A stretch of 64,000 bases of DNA, taken from assembly GCA_018881555.1 (NCBI GenBank), contig JACAXG010000007.1, forward strand, positions 12,257,235 to 12,321,234, given 5' to 3'. The notes under the pieces are model-generated. The model had not been told where the DNA came from and searched no databases. It saw nothing but the letters and a program-made list of their open reading frames with translations. The DNA comes from Amblyornis subalaris (taxonomy: Eukaryota > Chordata > Aves > Passeriformes > Ptilonorhynchidae). Below are positions 35,186-48,700 of this stretch, one piece after another (within the stretch, counting starts at the first letter, position 1; each line of letters begins with the position of its first letter). Both the position numbers and the translations under genes were made by a program.

Positions 35186-38100
35186 AAGTTATTTTTGAGC
35201 TGGTTTGGTTTTGGTTTTCTTTTTGAGTTGCACTTTTAAACACATGACTCAGAATTTGTCTGAGAAGAGAGCCTTGGAAGCTGTTTGAAAATTGCTATCA
35301 TAAACCTATAGGGCCAATAATTGAAATGTTTTCTTGAAAGTTGTGAAATCAAATTAGCAACTCAATTTGCTTAGGATTTTCAAGTGGGGAAAAAAAAGGG
35401 CACTCCTATTTTTGTCTGTGATCACTGCCTTGAAGATAAATGGCTTTGCTCCTTGCTGTAGGCCACTGTACAAAGCCTTAGCCACTACACATTATTTTTT
35501 TTGTTTGTAATTGATTTTTTTTATGAGGAATTTTCAGAACAATTTCAAACCCAAATATTTTCTGTCTACCCTTTTATTTCTTACTTGCTCCCTGGCTGAT
35601 TTGGCTGTCAGCGTAGTGCACTGACAAATAAATCATTGCCAGGGCTCTGTTCCCCAGTGCACAAGAGTCAGGAGTCCCAGACTAACCCTGCAGTCATGCA
35701 AAGATCCTTACTTCATAGCTTTATTAAGCCTTGCTGACTTTGCAGCACCCCACAGAGAAGGGAAGCACATGATGTGAAAGACAGCATCTTCTGTACTCAA
35801 AAAAAAAATAGACTGGAAACAAGGATACCACACAAATACAACGTTTGACACAGGCGATGTGACTCCTTTTGCGGGGCACACGACCTGGTGGGTTGAGCAC
35901 TGCAAAATGAGCTGGGTGACCAATATGTGAGGATGTTCTCTGGGACCCTGAGCAAGCAGATTCCTGTAATCATAGCTCAGTTTCCATTCCTGTTCCATGA
36001 CACAGTTGCTACATGCTTGGAGTAAAGAGCAGGCCCCTGGTATGAGGCTTTCCCACCTATCTGATTTCATGCAGATAGTGATGGTAAGTCATCCTGGAGA
36101 AACCTCTTTTTCTGAGAGTTTTTGGGCCAATTTCTGTCTCTCAATGTTTATCCTCTGAGCACTGGAAGGATACCATATGTATGACATCTCATATCTCCAC
36201 TGACAGTCTTCGAGGGTTTTGCTAGAACCCCAGAAGATGCTAGCTTATTGCTAAATATTTTGCCTTCTCCCCTTTTCACAAACATTAAAATTTCAGACCT
36301 GGCACCCTGCAGAGGAAAACTTTAAAGTACAAACACGTTTGGTAAAACTAGATGAAAACCAGCAAAGCTCAAGCTTCAACTTTAACTGATCATGTTAAAT
36401 TCCCACATGCTTACAGAAAATGAGTATGTGGGAATTTTGTGTGAGGCTGTTTCAGCTTAAGCATGCTAGTGTGGATTTTATGGGGTCTGGGGGTTCCTGT
36501 GTGCTGTAATATTTTAATGTTTTTAACTTCTTGCTGTACTGCAGACATTTGTAGCAAGCAGAAGGCATCAGATGTAGGATAGTGATCTTTTGAACTGCTG
36601 CTAAAGCAAAATGTGCTAAACTGTAGAGTGAAAGGTGATGCCACAATCAGCCTTAGAAATTTCACTTCATTCGTTTTTTCAAGGATAAGAAACAGATGAA
36701 AGGAAACCTTTTTTTTTTTTCTATTTCTAGTTACTTTCCTTACTGAGGAAAATAGTAAATTCACCTTTCAAGATGAATTAAAAATCAGTCCTAGCCACTT
36801 GCTCAAGGAGNGCCAAAGAACAAATACACGAATATTTGAAGTGTAGAAAAATATGCTAATATGGCCAAGTTTGGAGAAAGATAATCTAAATTAAGCAAGA
36901 GGGGATAGAGAAACAGCAAAGATATGTAAAGACAAGAAGTCTTTAGAGAGTCCCTCTAACAGATACCATGTTTACTTTGTTAAAAATGGGGAAAGCAATC
37001 TTCGTCTGCATGTTATCAGTAAATGAGGGTTTTAATAATAAATTATCTATGTGATTGCTATTTTCTTTCTCTTTGCAAGGAGAGAGGCTCTAAAAAGAAA
37101 ATAAAAATTTCTGTAAGTAAAATGTTTTACTAGTGGAAAGCAAATAGAAACAAATCTGGATTTATTATTGTCTTTAATTTATGGGGTGTTGGATTTTTGT
37201 GGAAGCTTTTTGGTTTGTTTTTATTTTTGAACATGTAGGGAGAGTAGTTGTCTCATGATGGAGTAGTGTGCATTTGGTTAGCACCATTGTCACAGTTACT
37301 GTGACACTGGCAGATCATGTACCAGTGTGAGTTGGAGTAAAATATAATGTTCTAATCCAAGTCAGTGGTTGGGTTGAAATCAGTGGGGTCACAACTGACA
37401 AAAACCTTGAGTGTGATCAGCAAAAAGGGAGTCATTGGTGTATGACATGATGATCTTTCTGCATCTTCTGTGACTAAACTNAGTGCTCCAAAAGGCAGAT
37501 GGTCAGTGGGTGGTTGCACTTTGCCTTTCAGTGCCCTTCTCCTGATCGTCTGTGCTTAGGAATATAAAACTATCTTGGCTCCCTTTCTGCCTGTTACCTG
37601 GTTCTCTATCTGAAGATGGTCAGAACATATTCCTCAAAAGTAGAACACACATGCAACTTGTGAAAATTACTAGGGAAGCCACAGAAAGAATTGAAGTGGT
37701 AGCATGACTGGGAGATAGCAGCACTTGTGTCAAGATAGTGAAAGGAAAATGCTGCAAATTCAAAATAGAAAGACATGGCTTAGGAGCACAAATCCCATTT
37801 CGCTAGCAGTACTGCTTCTGTCCTAAATTTTGGAAGTTTTGCCTGGAGGTGTGTAATTAGATGTCTAAAAAGACGTCATAGGCGTCTGACCTTAGGCCAT
37901 GTAATTGACATTTTGTGCTGATGGTCGCCTAAGAAAGGAAGAGTATGCCTCGGGATGCATTTCATTTTAGGATGACCATTTGTGCCTTTTTACCATCTTC
38001 TGATTCTCATCCCATTCCATGTGTTGAGCATGAGGCCCTTGCTTCCCTGTAGGGAGAGATGGATGAGCAGACATGTAAATGAACCTTCTGTAACTCTTGC

Positions 38101-39617
38101 ACAGGATTTCATAGTCTGTCACAGAGGAGCAATCGTCTGTCACATTAATATGGTTCTTATTACAGTATTTATGTCAAACCCCCTGTCTTTCATCATTTTC
38201 ATTAGCATGAAAAGTAAGGTTTTAACAACTATGGTAATAGGTAATAACGTAGCATTAGAACATAAATCTAGTGACGATACAGATACCCATGAAGTGACAG
38301 GGAGATGTTATAATTTGCTTCCAGTACTTATTTTGGGGACAGATTTGTGTAGGTGGCTTAATTTTTAGGAAGTATTCACTATAATTATCAGAACTAACAG
38401 GAATGCTTGGCAAAGGGGGAAAAGAAATCTTTGGGTTGCAATTAAATCGAAGACACGAGGTAGAAGTTACAGTCACAAATTACCAACTTTCTGATGGTGC
38501 TTGGCACACACTCCCTTCCTACTTCTGACCTGTGACTAAACCTTGCAGTTACAGAAGGGTTCATTGCCAGAATCTCTGACTTTGGTATAGGAAGGACATT
38601 TCATATTCAGTGTGTATTCACAGGCAGAAGTGGGATAAACTGAAGTGAACCAGATCTTTGAGTTAAATAATTTAAATGTCAGAATATGCTTTATTCACAG
38701 TCAGAACTGTGAAGTACTTTGCAAGGATAGTGAAGCCCCTCTTAAGCAGAGGACAAATTGCTCAGTCATGAAAATTTAGCTAAAGAGCTAAGGTAAAGGC
38801 AACCATTATTTGGCAGAATAGGACCATTCAGCGAACCTGCATCAGACTGAGAAAACACAGAAAGGAACAATTTCCCTACACAGTAAGGAAGGGAAAAGTA
38901 CTTTAGTTATCCAAACTAGCACTTGAACACACTGTTACAGTTAATTTGTGAGGTAATGGAGTGTTTAATGGCTTCCAGTGGTCAGGAAGTTGGTTTTAGA
39001 AAGATTGTGGGTGAGAAAACTCTTACCCATCCGAGGCATCCAAGTGATTTACAGCATTTGTAGGCTGCACGGTGTGTTGTGGTGCTGAGAAGCCCCAAGC
39101 TAGCGTTGCCTGCTCTGCTGCCAGAGCTGAATGCAAAGCTGAGGTCTCTTCGCAGGTGCTGCTATGGATCTAGAGAGCCCTGAGCCCCTTCACCCTGTGC
39201 ACACATATCAGCAGGCTCAGAGCTGTCTTAAGGACTGTAGGCAGCCCTGCATTGCTTTCCACAGGAATAATCTTTCTGCTTTGGGCATGGTGCTGATTTT
39301 CACCCTGCAGCACTGTCTTCTCTGGCTGAGCTCTGGGATCAAACACCACATACTTGTTCATATCTAGGCATATCACATGCCACCGTACACGACCAACTTG
39401 TGCATGATCAGGCAACGCTTCTCCATGGGACTCAAGTCCTAGTTTTTGGATCCATCTAGTATAGATGATCACAGGATTTTGCTTTCACTGCTGACCTAAT
39501 GCTTTCAGAGGCCTGAAATGCAACCTCCTACATTGTGGTTTGGGAGCAGGATCCATCACTGTTTCCAGCATCACTTAGATTTTCCTGTCATGGTTTCCAC
39601 ATACTAAAATGTTTTGT
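35186..39617. other. Non-coding unique sequence
   Basis: No gene recognised. It includes a T12 run at 36709-36720 and a small perfect hairpin at 37289-37305 (GTCACAG, loop TTA, CTGTGAC). Frames of up to 128 aa (37982-38368 on +) have no motif; that frame is rich in hydrophobic residues because the DNA is T-rich. Confidence 0.5.
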
Positions 39618-39951
39618 GCCTCCTTGGAAGGAGGGGAAGCAGAGGGGCGGGCACTGATCTCTTCTCTCTGGTGACCAGTAACAGGACTTGAGGGAATGGC
39701 CTGAAGCTGTGTCAGGGGAGGTTTAAGTACAGATATTAGGAAAACGTTCTTCACCCAGAAGGTGGTTGGGCACTGGGAACAGGCTCCCTAGGAAGTGGTC
39801 ACAGCACAAAGCCTGACAGAGTTCGAGAAGTACTCGGATAATACTCTAAGGCACCTGGTGTGATTTTTGGGGTGGTCCTGTGCAGGGCCAGCTGTTGGAC
39901 TTAGATGATCCTGGTGGGTCCCTTTCAGCTCAAAGTGTTCTCTGATTCCTT
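39618..39951 (+). mobile_element. CR1 LINE, 5'-truncated 3' end
   Basis: The typical 3' CR1 word order is clear: GATCTCTTCTCTCTGGTGAC, then GGGAATGGCCTGAAGCTGTG, GGGGAGGTTTAAGT, ATTAGGAAAACGTTCTTCAC, AGGTGGTTGGGCACTGG, AACAGGCTCCCTAGGAAGTG, and near the end GGACTTAGATGATCCTGGTG. This covers the end of the second ORF and the 3' UTR. The element is cut at its 5' end, as most CR1 copies are, and many substitutions make it old and immobile. The terminal octamer repeat is reduced to a single degenerate TTCTCTGATT-like unit. CR1 is the dominant LINE of birds and reptiles, so this supports the organism call. Confidence 0.95.
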
Positions 39952-42620
39952 GGGTCTGAAGCTGGCAGCATGGGGTCTGTCTGCATGAAGATGGCGAGGC
40001 TCCATCAACCGGGCTGTGAATTTACCACATGTGAACTTGGGCACTCTCTTTCCCTGTGCACATCCCTGCACCCAGCACGAGTATTTGACCAGTGGGGTTC
40101 AACAGCTGTCCCTGGGAGTTTAGGCTCCTTCTCAGTGCACTGAACCATCCAAGCAGACCTCTGGTTAGTGACAAGGCGCATTTGTCAACTGCAGCCCTTT
40201 CTTCCTGCTCGTGAGTTAATCAGTCTCTGTCACTCGTGTAACTGAGCTGGCTGTTACCGCTGCTGATTTGTGATACAGAACTTTTTTGTCTGGTAGACAT
40301 CAGAGCAATTCGCAGATGAAGGTGAGTGCTCTCATCCCCATTTAACTGATGGGAAAACAGCAATGAAAACCAATTTCTGAAAAGCAGCAGAGCTGATAGT
40401 TAGCCATTGGGAATAAAATCTTGTCTCTTACCATCCCCNTGGATGCTTCATAAATTTCAAGTGTGCCTAATGTGCAGTTTGAGACATGTTTTGATATATC
40501 TCCTTTTGACAGACAAATCATAGCCTATCTTTGTGTTTCCAGATAGGATGAACCTGATTCTTCTTAAATTGAGATTTCTAGTGTGAATATTCATAAAACC
40601 AAATTCCACTTATTTGAGTATTCCGCAGTAGCTCTATGTTTAAGCACATACTCTTGCCTGGTAGTTTGCTCACTACAAGACTCACAAAAAACAGTTGGCA
40701 ACCTGGAATTGGACACAATCAAAGTAAAATCTTATGAAGTAGACAAATAATTGCCTGTGCAGTGGTTACCATCAATTTACCTAATTTTCAATATCAAAGT
40801 TCAGGTCCACACAGAAAATGAACTGCCTTTTTTATCTCTATCATCTTTGTTTCAGTGTAGTAGACGAACAGGGAAGCATTTGGAACCCATGCCATTAGCT
40901 GGAGCCAGCTCTTTGTGCCCAGGGAGAACCTGGCTCAAAGCCTGTCTTCCCCAAGAGTCTCCCCCCTTTGAAGGACACATGGACCAAAAGGAATGTGAGT
41001 AGAGAAGTTAAGAAGATGGCTGGTTACACTGTCAAGCTTCCAAAATATTGTTGTACAGACCACAGCATCTGCAAAGTCCATTCCAAGGTGANCAGGCAGT
41101 TTCAAGTTACTCTGACGGGCTGAAGTTAAACACCTTTATCTTTGCAATGGGTTTATTCANCCCCTATTCTCTAACTATGCTGGACCTCCCAGCAACTGTG
41201 CTGAAGCTGGAAAATCTCTCCTTGCATCCATTAACTCCTGCCCACTGCCACATTTCGGGAGAGTCGTGCTTGGCAGAATAACAGCGACCTTTGGGCCGTG
41301 CGTGCCTGCCCACCCAGGTGTGCCAGTCTTTAGAGATCTCCACTTCCATTCCCCTGATGCATCTGCAGGGTGACATCTGCATGTTGTGAAAGACAAGCAG
41401 GAATAAATGCTGCAGGCTTTCTTATAAAAACGTTAGTGCCTCTACGTTCACGCAGCAGTGTGGCCCGATTATGCGGGAGCTCTGAGGCTTATCCCAAGAT
41501 GATGATTTTTACATCAAAAGTAGATTAATGGAAGTCGACAGCCTTGTGTCCATCCAAACACGGTATGAAATGATAATAAGTATAGAATTGCTAGTCAGTA
41601 GGGTCTCGTGTCACATACTCAGACTAGATAAATGATGAATATGTAATGAAAGTACATAGAATTGAGACAGATGGCTCTAGCTTTTGATAAATGCATATAT
41701 CTTCACAATCAGATAATAATGCCAATGTGTGGAAGATCAATTGGGATATAACAACTTTGAAAAAGAAAGTAATTTCTTTGCTTTCACTTTAAGATGCGCA
41801 TTTAAATAAGAATCAAGCCTAATTTAATTATAATTTTTTTCATCATGAAATTAAAGAAGAAGAAGAAAAGAAACCAAGGGGAAAAATACAGGGACATTTT
41901 CATCTTATTTTGCTTAGAATCGTAGTTATTTATCCTAGTGCCTATAATTAAATACCATTGCCAAAAAGAAAAGACAATTATTTTCTCTCCAATAAACATT
42001 AAGATAGATTGATGGTCACCACTACAAAAAGGATTAAATGAAATTCTTGACACCTTTTCAGGAAGATGTCAATTNGTTCCTAAGAACTCCATTTATGAGG
42101 AAGCTTATAATACAGTCCACCTGTTATTGATAGGGATGTTTAATATTTTACTGACTATTTAAGGTGCAAAGTCCTTGAGATAAATCAACCTCTCCTCCTC
42201 TCTCTGGATTTTACTATTTCACTTGAGGTACATCTTTCAGGGAAGTGACATGATTGACTAGGGACATGGTGTAAAAAATATNATTTGAAATAATGTCATT
42301 ACCAAAAAGGAAGGAATTTTGAGAACAAAATAATTATGAAGCTCATTAAATTCACAGTTTCTGCATATTGCAGATTAGTGAAAGAGTAATGGCAGTAACT
42401 CAACACATAATTTTGCACAGTGGTTGTGTATTATCTGAATTACTGTCACTCCCTTTGAATTTAAAGTCCTTGCCTGTGTAGATAAACAAATATATCTGTC
42501 CCTCATTTGCATGGGATTTAAGATATCTTCAGGTGAAGCAAACGTAGCTTGCAGCTTTCTGCAATCCATCAGCCAAACTTTGAGTAGTAGTTATAATGAA
42601 AGGATACCAGCTGAGATCTG
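39952..42620. other. Non-coding sequence; AT-rich possible enhancer region
   Basis: No gene recognised. 41500-42360 is strongly AT-rich with dense TAAT/ATTA cores and no identifiable repeat, so it is a candidate for conserved regulatory DNA. Frames at 40751-41396 (up to 83 aa) have no motif. A MIR-like relic at 40324-40415 is listed separately. Confidence 0.5.
40324..40415 (+). mobile_element. MIR-like SINE remnant (possible)
   Basis: CTCATCCCCATTTAACTGAT followed by GGGAAAAC resembles the MIR block CCCCATTTTACAGATGAGGAAAC. A later AGCAGAGCTGATAG resembles the usual AGTGGCAGAGCTGGGAT. Order and spacing agree. It is old and diverged. Confidence 0.4.
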
Positions 42621-42705
42621 AGGTGTTAGGTGCTGTACCAACACACAAAAGGAGTATTACAGGTATGAAAAGTTTGTAATCTCTTGTCTTCAGATGAGAT
42701 TTCCT
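42621..42705 (+). mobile_element. Ancient SINE remnant, 5' part (possible)
   Basis: GGTGCTGTACCAACACACAA, then AAAGTTTGTAATCTC and CTTCAGATGAGAT resemble the GTGCTGTACAAACACA and AGAGCTTACAATCTA region found in the old amniote SINE family also suggested at 35035. Only scattered words match. Confidence 0.3.
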
Positions 42706-45700
42706 GAGTCTAGATGGAGGAAATGGGTGACAGCTGTGCTGGGTAGGAGCACCACGGGTAGTCCTCCATGCTTCGTGGCTGTCCGCAATGCTCCCAGAGG
42801 AAAAGCTGCAGGTGAGATATTACCTCGTGTGGCTGCAGAGGTCCGGAATCAGAAGCGGGCACAAGAGAAGGAAAATCAAGTTTAGGCTGCAGTGTGGGGC
42901 TTAGCACGTAAATTGCCTTGATGTCCTCAGAAGATGACACATGAGTTCGTGCAGTGGCCTTGTGTGAGGAGCACACAGCTTACGCTGAACTGAGGAACAA
43001 AACAATTGGGCTCAGAGCAGCAGACTTGGAGAATTTTTGTGTAACCATTGGGAAAAAAAAAAGAAGTAAAAGATCTTTTTTTCTTTTAGCACTATCTATG
43101 CTCAAGAAGCAGGTGTTTTCTCAGCTTTGTGTGTTTTTCCAGAGTCTCCCCAATGTTATTTCAGCAGTCTTTGCAGGAAGCGTGAGTACTGCTGGGTGCT
43201 GGCTTGCAGTGGAAGTGGGCCAAAAGCCCTGACCCTCTCAAGCTGCAGGGCACTGACACTCCCAAGGGAAACCCTTCTTGGAGCAGTAAAAATTTCTGCC
43301 TCGCAGGCTGCTGGCTGCACAGCCATCACAACAGGAGNACACCTCTCCTTCCATAGTTCGCCGCTTCCTCAGTGCTTCCAGAAATCACTTATTTCTTTCT
43401 CAAGCCAAGTTACCCAAAGTTGGAGGCTCCCTAATAAGACTTAAGCACTTTAGCACTCTCTAAGCAGAAACTCTTTGCATTTCCCTTTGAAGTGGGAGGA
43501 TCACCAGCTATCTAAAGCATTCCTAGTGGTATTGGTATTTGCCTTCAGCTTGCATTTACATGGAGTCCTGGGGAATCTGGGATAAGATCTTAAAAGACCC
43601 TGTCATTCTGTGATATTGCCTCAAGGGAATTTTTCGCTNTGAATCACAACTGTGATAGTTTATTGATCAGATTAAGCCAACTTTCAAAAGAGAAGATAAT
43701 GCCATACATTTTACTTAAAATGTTTGTGCAGCTGCAAAACAACTGAACCACAGTGAGCATACTCCNTGGCAGTGGCAGGTGGAGAGTGCTCTGTTCTCAA
43801 AGATGTCAAATCTTTCATTTTCTATTGATGCTTTTTAGAAGCAAAACAGTGTTTTCCATTACAGCAAGTCCTCGNCTGCCTTTCAAATCAGCAAGGATGG
43901 AGAATTCCTGGTCTGTGGCCCAGGAGCAGCCTGCCATCCAATTGTATATGGCCTGTAACCATTTAGTTTTCTATGCTGTAGCAAATCTATATTATCAAGG
44001 GCATTAAAATGTTGTTGGCCAAAGGTGTTAGAAGAAACTCTTGACTCTCACTAAGGAGAAGATTTGCCATCTCTGTGGTACAGCAAGAAGGAAAAATATA
44101 AGGGAAAATCCTTTTCCCTACACTTCCACTATAGAATAGACGAGCATGAAGAGAATTTGCTCTTCTGACCACGGATNATGGGTGCTATTAAAGATAGGCT
44201 ATCCAATAGGTGGAATTCCTGGTAAACAGATCTTACAGTTTCTGTTTCTGGCATTTCTCATGCTTCAGCATGACTAAGAAAAACATTTTCTCCCCCTCCA
44301 TCTCCAGTCACTGATGCTACAATGATTGCAGGCAACAGGTCTTGGAGCTGGGCAGACTTCTGTGGAAGCTGCTGCTGTGGGAATCCCAGAGCGGTGTGAC
44401 TTAGGAAGCCTGACTATTAAAATCCTCAAAACAACAAAGGCCCAGGTTTACTTGGCTCATTTGAAAGTTAGNGAGAAGAGGAAGGGGCAGAACTCAATCA
44501 GGTCATGAAAAGGTAGACAAAATGAGTTCAGAAGAACCATTAATGTGATGGCAAGTATCAGTTCAGGGCTGTACTTTCCTTGGATACTACGAACACTTGT
44601 CAGCAGAGGCTAGCACCGGTAAATACTCATTAGCAAAAGGCAGAGGAGTGTCATTCTCTGGTTTTGTTCCTACTTTCTGATAGACACATGCATCTCTGCA
44701 AGTATGTATTGGAGTCAGAGAAGCCACATGGTATTAGACAGTTCCCTGCATCTCTCTTTGTAACAGAAAATGCAGTGTGTTCTTTTCCTTTCCTCTGCCC
44801 CACTCCTTCCCCCCCTCCATGCTAGCTCCAGCTTTAAAGCTGNTTAACTAAACCTCGAATAAAGGAATAAGCTAGAATTGGAAAGATAATTACAAGGCCA
44901 AAATCCCTCACACACCACTGGATTCTTTCCCTCCTGATGTCGACTCTGGATTTATCTGTGAAAGCAAAGAAAAAGCTTTCTCTGGTGCATTGTCATCAAA
45001 ACAGTTAGAATCTGCAAATCCTGTACAGTCAAGACAACAGCAGGATTATGTTTGAATCATAAGAATGGGCAATGTGTTCTGCTTAATTACAGAACTTACA
45101 GAGGAAAAGGATTTATTGACTGCCCCATCCTTCACCCCTCTAGTGTAGGATTGTTCTCTCCATAGTGCTTCTTAAATCTTTTTCTTTGCAGTGTTACATG
45201 CATCATGTGTTGGATCATCCACAGCTTCACTGGAGGTCTTGCAGCAGTTCTTAATAGGTTAAAAGGTGTAGTTGAGCCTGCTAGTTGCTAGCAGATCATG
45301 CTCTCAATGTGGACTTGGGGAAATTGCCAAGATGTGCTCATCTGGGGCTATCAAGCTAGAGAAAACAACGGTGTCTTAGCTCATTGTCAATATGCTTTCC
45401 CTGGAACTTAGTTTTTACCTTGGTTGTCTCGATTTCACTGGAGAATTTTTCCTCATTATTTCCTTCTGAGAGTTCAAAAATAGTTCCCCCCATCACTCAT
45501 GTTCATGGCCTCTGGTTTCATAATCTTTCCCAACTGTTTTGTTAATGTGGACTTTATCTGTAAAATGCTGCTTGTCTTTTATCACACTTCAGTTGGAAGG
45601 AAATTTTCTGCTAAAATCCTGTGTTTTGATAAAGCCCTTTGCAGGAAGCTTTGGAATTCTTACAACACACCCCACCAAAACCAAAAACTAAACTTGATTT

Positions 45701-45743
45701 TTCTTTCTCTGGTTCTTCCTTAACTCCCTCCTCTCCCTCCTCC
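42706..45743. other. Non-coding unique sequence
   Basis: No gene recognised. A weak CR1-tail-like word set at 43575-43615 is listed separately. A perfect 8-bp hairpin (AGGGAAAA, loop TCC, TTTTCCCT) lies near 44101-44119. Frames up to 105 aa have no motif. Confidence 0.5.
43575..43615 (+). mobile_element. Very short CR1 3'-tail-like fragment (weak)
   Basis: GATAAGATCTTAAAAGACCC then GTCATTCTGTGAT resembles the last 40 bases of CR1 (GATGATCTTAGAGGTCC, then ATTCTGTGAT). It is too short to be certain. Confidence 0.2.
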
Positions 45744-45769
45744 ACCCAGCCCCCTCCCCCAACCCCCCC
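45744..45769 (-). other. G-quadruplex-capable C tract
   Basis: Four C runs of 3, 5, 5 and 7 bases are separated by 1-3 bases, so the minus strand reads as G runs with short loops, matching the usual intramolecular G-quadruplex pattern. It sits at the end of a longer C/T-rich tract starting near 45725. Confidence 0.7.
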
Positions 45770-48700
45770 AGTGAAATCTTTTCTTCTTATTTAAACTTGT
45801 GAGGTTTTATGGGTAGTATTTCCTTTTTACTTTTTTCCCAAATAAAAGGCTGAAGTCCTTTTATAGATGAGAAGGCTTTCTTCCTGTCTGTAGCTAATAG
45901 CCTGCACAGATTTGTGGCAGTAGAATGCCTTCTCCCAAGTGTCAGCAGCTTAGATATAAACCCTTATTAACAAGTTCTAACTTTGTCTACTTCTAGATGT
46001 GTCACTGAGAAGCACACGAGAAATTCAGGTCAATGCTTTGACTTGAAACTCATTGTTATTTCTCTGTCTAGGCTCTTGCTATTGTCCCTCCAAGGTCTGT
46101 TTCGGTATTGTTTCTTTCAAGTTTTCCTTTTCCTTAAGGAGAGAAGTGTTGCTTTTCCCCAAATTCTGACCTCATGAAGTTACTCAACATATTTCTGACA
46201 ATGGTGTTTTAGTGGCTTCCCCACCCCCAGCCAAAAAAAATTTAGTGGAAAACTCTCAAACTATGGAAACGTTTTTCCTGCAAGTCTTTTGGATTTCCAG
46301 TTTTCAAAAACTGCAAACTCTTTCAGTTTTTGTCTAATCCAGAACTAAGAAAACTCATAATTTGAGGAAATCAAACCCAACCCCTCTCACTGAAACAACC
46401 AACCCCTGCATGAATAGAAAGTCTACATGCTTAATATACCCTGAGAAAAGTAGTTGACTTTTTCTGAACAATATCTGTGCCATTCCAAGGGACTCAGATT
46501 TTGATCTGGTGTCTCTCCACTCCCTTCTCTCCCTGCAAAGATGAGTTTATTATATTTTTGGTCCCTGACATTTAGAGTGTCCCTGATATTCACACTGAAT
46601 TCTGTCTGTGAATTGTTATTAGCAAGATGTTTATTCTACTTTAAAGTTGCTCCGATTGCAGGAGAAGAAACGTTTGCAATTTTGGTTTTTAAACCAAGCT
46701 TCCTATAGACTGAAGACTAAAACAGCAGAGGGTAGAAATTGTGAAGCTGAAGTACTGAAGTCCAGTTCCAGATGATGTACTGTTAGTACACCCCTTCAGA
46801 AGGGAGCCCACTCAAAGAAGAGCTTTTTGAAGCTCCATTGCTGTTTTTGAAACACACATAGCCATTTAATGAATACAAAGGACCCTTGCTGCTCTGGTTC
46901 ATCCTACTCATCTTTGCTTCCATCTCTTGGGAATGCTGTCTCTTGGCTAAGCCAACCATTGATTCTACAATCTAGCTGGTTTGTAAAATAGAGATTTATC
47001 TAGCTTCAGATTAGTTCTGTGAGGTGTGTGCTTTGCCTAACCTCGTGTGCCCTCTGTGTGCCAAAAAAAGAGAAAAACAGAGAGAAAGACTCTTCCAGAA
47101 GGAAGTTCATCACAAGCTAGGACTGGATGAGATGCCTGTGTCTCCAGTCTCTACTGAAGGAGCCTAGGTCGACTAATTTATACAAGAGCTATCTACCTCA
47201 GTCACTCTGTCCTGTTACAGCCTCTGAATTGATCCCCAGGAATCCTGTGTGTTCAGTCCTGTGCTTGTGGCACCTTGGAATAATTTCGGACAAGCACTGT
47301 GATGAAAACAAGAAATCCACAAACATCCTAAGAGAAATATGTTTCTTTTCTGGAAGCATTAAGTAAAATAAGTGCTGCTTTGGTTACTCTGAAAGGTTGA
47401 AGAGATGTCTAGCTCAGGGTATCTCTTTATGGTATTACCTTAAGCTATCTAGGAAGAGAGAAGATTTAATCATCCCTCTAGGTTATAATTTCACTTCCCA
47501 GTAGAAAAAAAGTCCTGGGACAATTCTTTATGACAGTATTTGCTATGACAAGGGATGTCTTTAAAATGATTAGAGAGCCATTTGCTACAGTGATCAGTCA
47601 ATGAGAAGAGGGAGAAGTTAACTTTATCAGTAGCCTGAAGAATAATTCTAGAGTTGCACTCTGCCAAAGTGACAGGAAATAAAAGGCTAGTGTAACAAAT
47701 CCGTGGAAGAAGCTGGGATCACAGAGCGACCATCTTTTTTCTAAACTGGATTAGCCAGAGGCAAAATGCTTTTCTCGGTCACTGATTGCCAGATTTTTTT
47801 TTTTTTTTTAATCAGAAAGCTTTAGAAAGTGGATAAAGAGAAATTTTCTGCTTCAAAGTGTTCAAATATCAGTTTCTGCAGGCACTCTCAGGGGATTAGA
47901 GTATTGTTTAGCAACTCTCTGATTGGGGGATTTGGAAACCTGAACTGCAGGACTGCACTCACACTAGAAAATATTTCTTGTTATTGGCAAAGCAGCAGCA
48001 GTAGTAGCTCTTGGGCCAAGTTTCTTTGACTTTGTAAGAAGTTCAAGGCACCTTTAGAGAACCAATATCTTGGGTTATAAACAGCATCAGGGCTAAGAAG
48101 TTCGTAGAATTTCATTCTCTTGCTGCAGCAAAGTGGTCTCTCCACCAATCACCTTACTAGCTTTGATGCTGCTACTTCCTTGCTTTTGTATTAGTGGAAA
48201 CTTCTACCACAGTGGCTGTGCCAAGGCAGGAGTTTTTCCCCCTGCTGTGCTGTGCAGTCTTGTGTCAAGGCTAAGGTGTTCGAGTAATTTTCTCTGGAGC
48301 TCTTATTGGAATTCTGTAGGAAGGACATTTATTAGAAGGTAAATGCACATGCTCTATCTTGGTAACATCTTGAAGGGAATACCTTCACCAGTGCTTCCTT
48401 TGGCTCACCCAATCTGCTAATCTTCACATAGGAAGCTACTTTTAAAATAGTGTTTTGATAGAAGAATAAAGCATTCCTCACCTGGCTGATGCTTTGGTAA
48501 ACCACCAGCAGTACGGTGTCCTGGAGGTATCAAGAAGGTGTGGGGACTGAAGACTGAGCTACTGACAGTGATGGGAAGTGTTTTTAAATAAGTTTATTTA
48601 GTTAATATTAAAACTACACCCTTGAAAAGTAACCTGTATATTGTGTCATAGCACTCTGCAAAGTGCACATTCCCTTTTGGTAATCTGTCACACATTTTTA

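Noticed and set aside
46237..46380. GAAA/TTTC-textured segment as a second copy of the 6645-6810 repeat
   Set aside because: Texture is similar but I could not align the two in order; base bias is enough to explain it.
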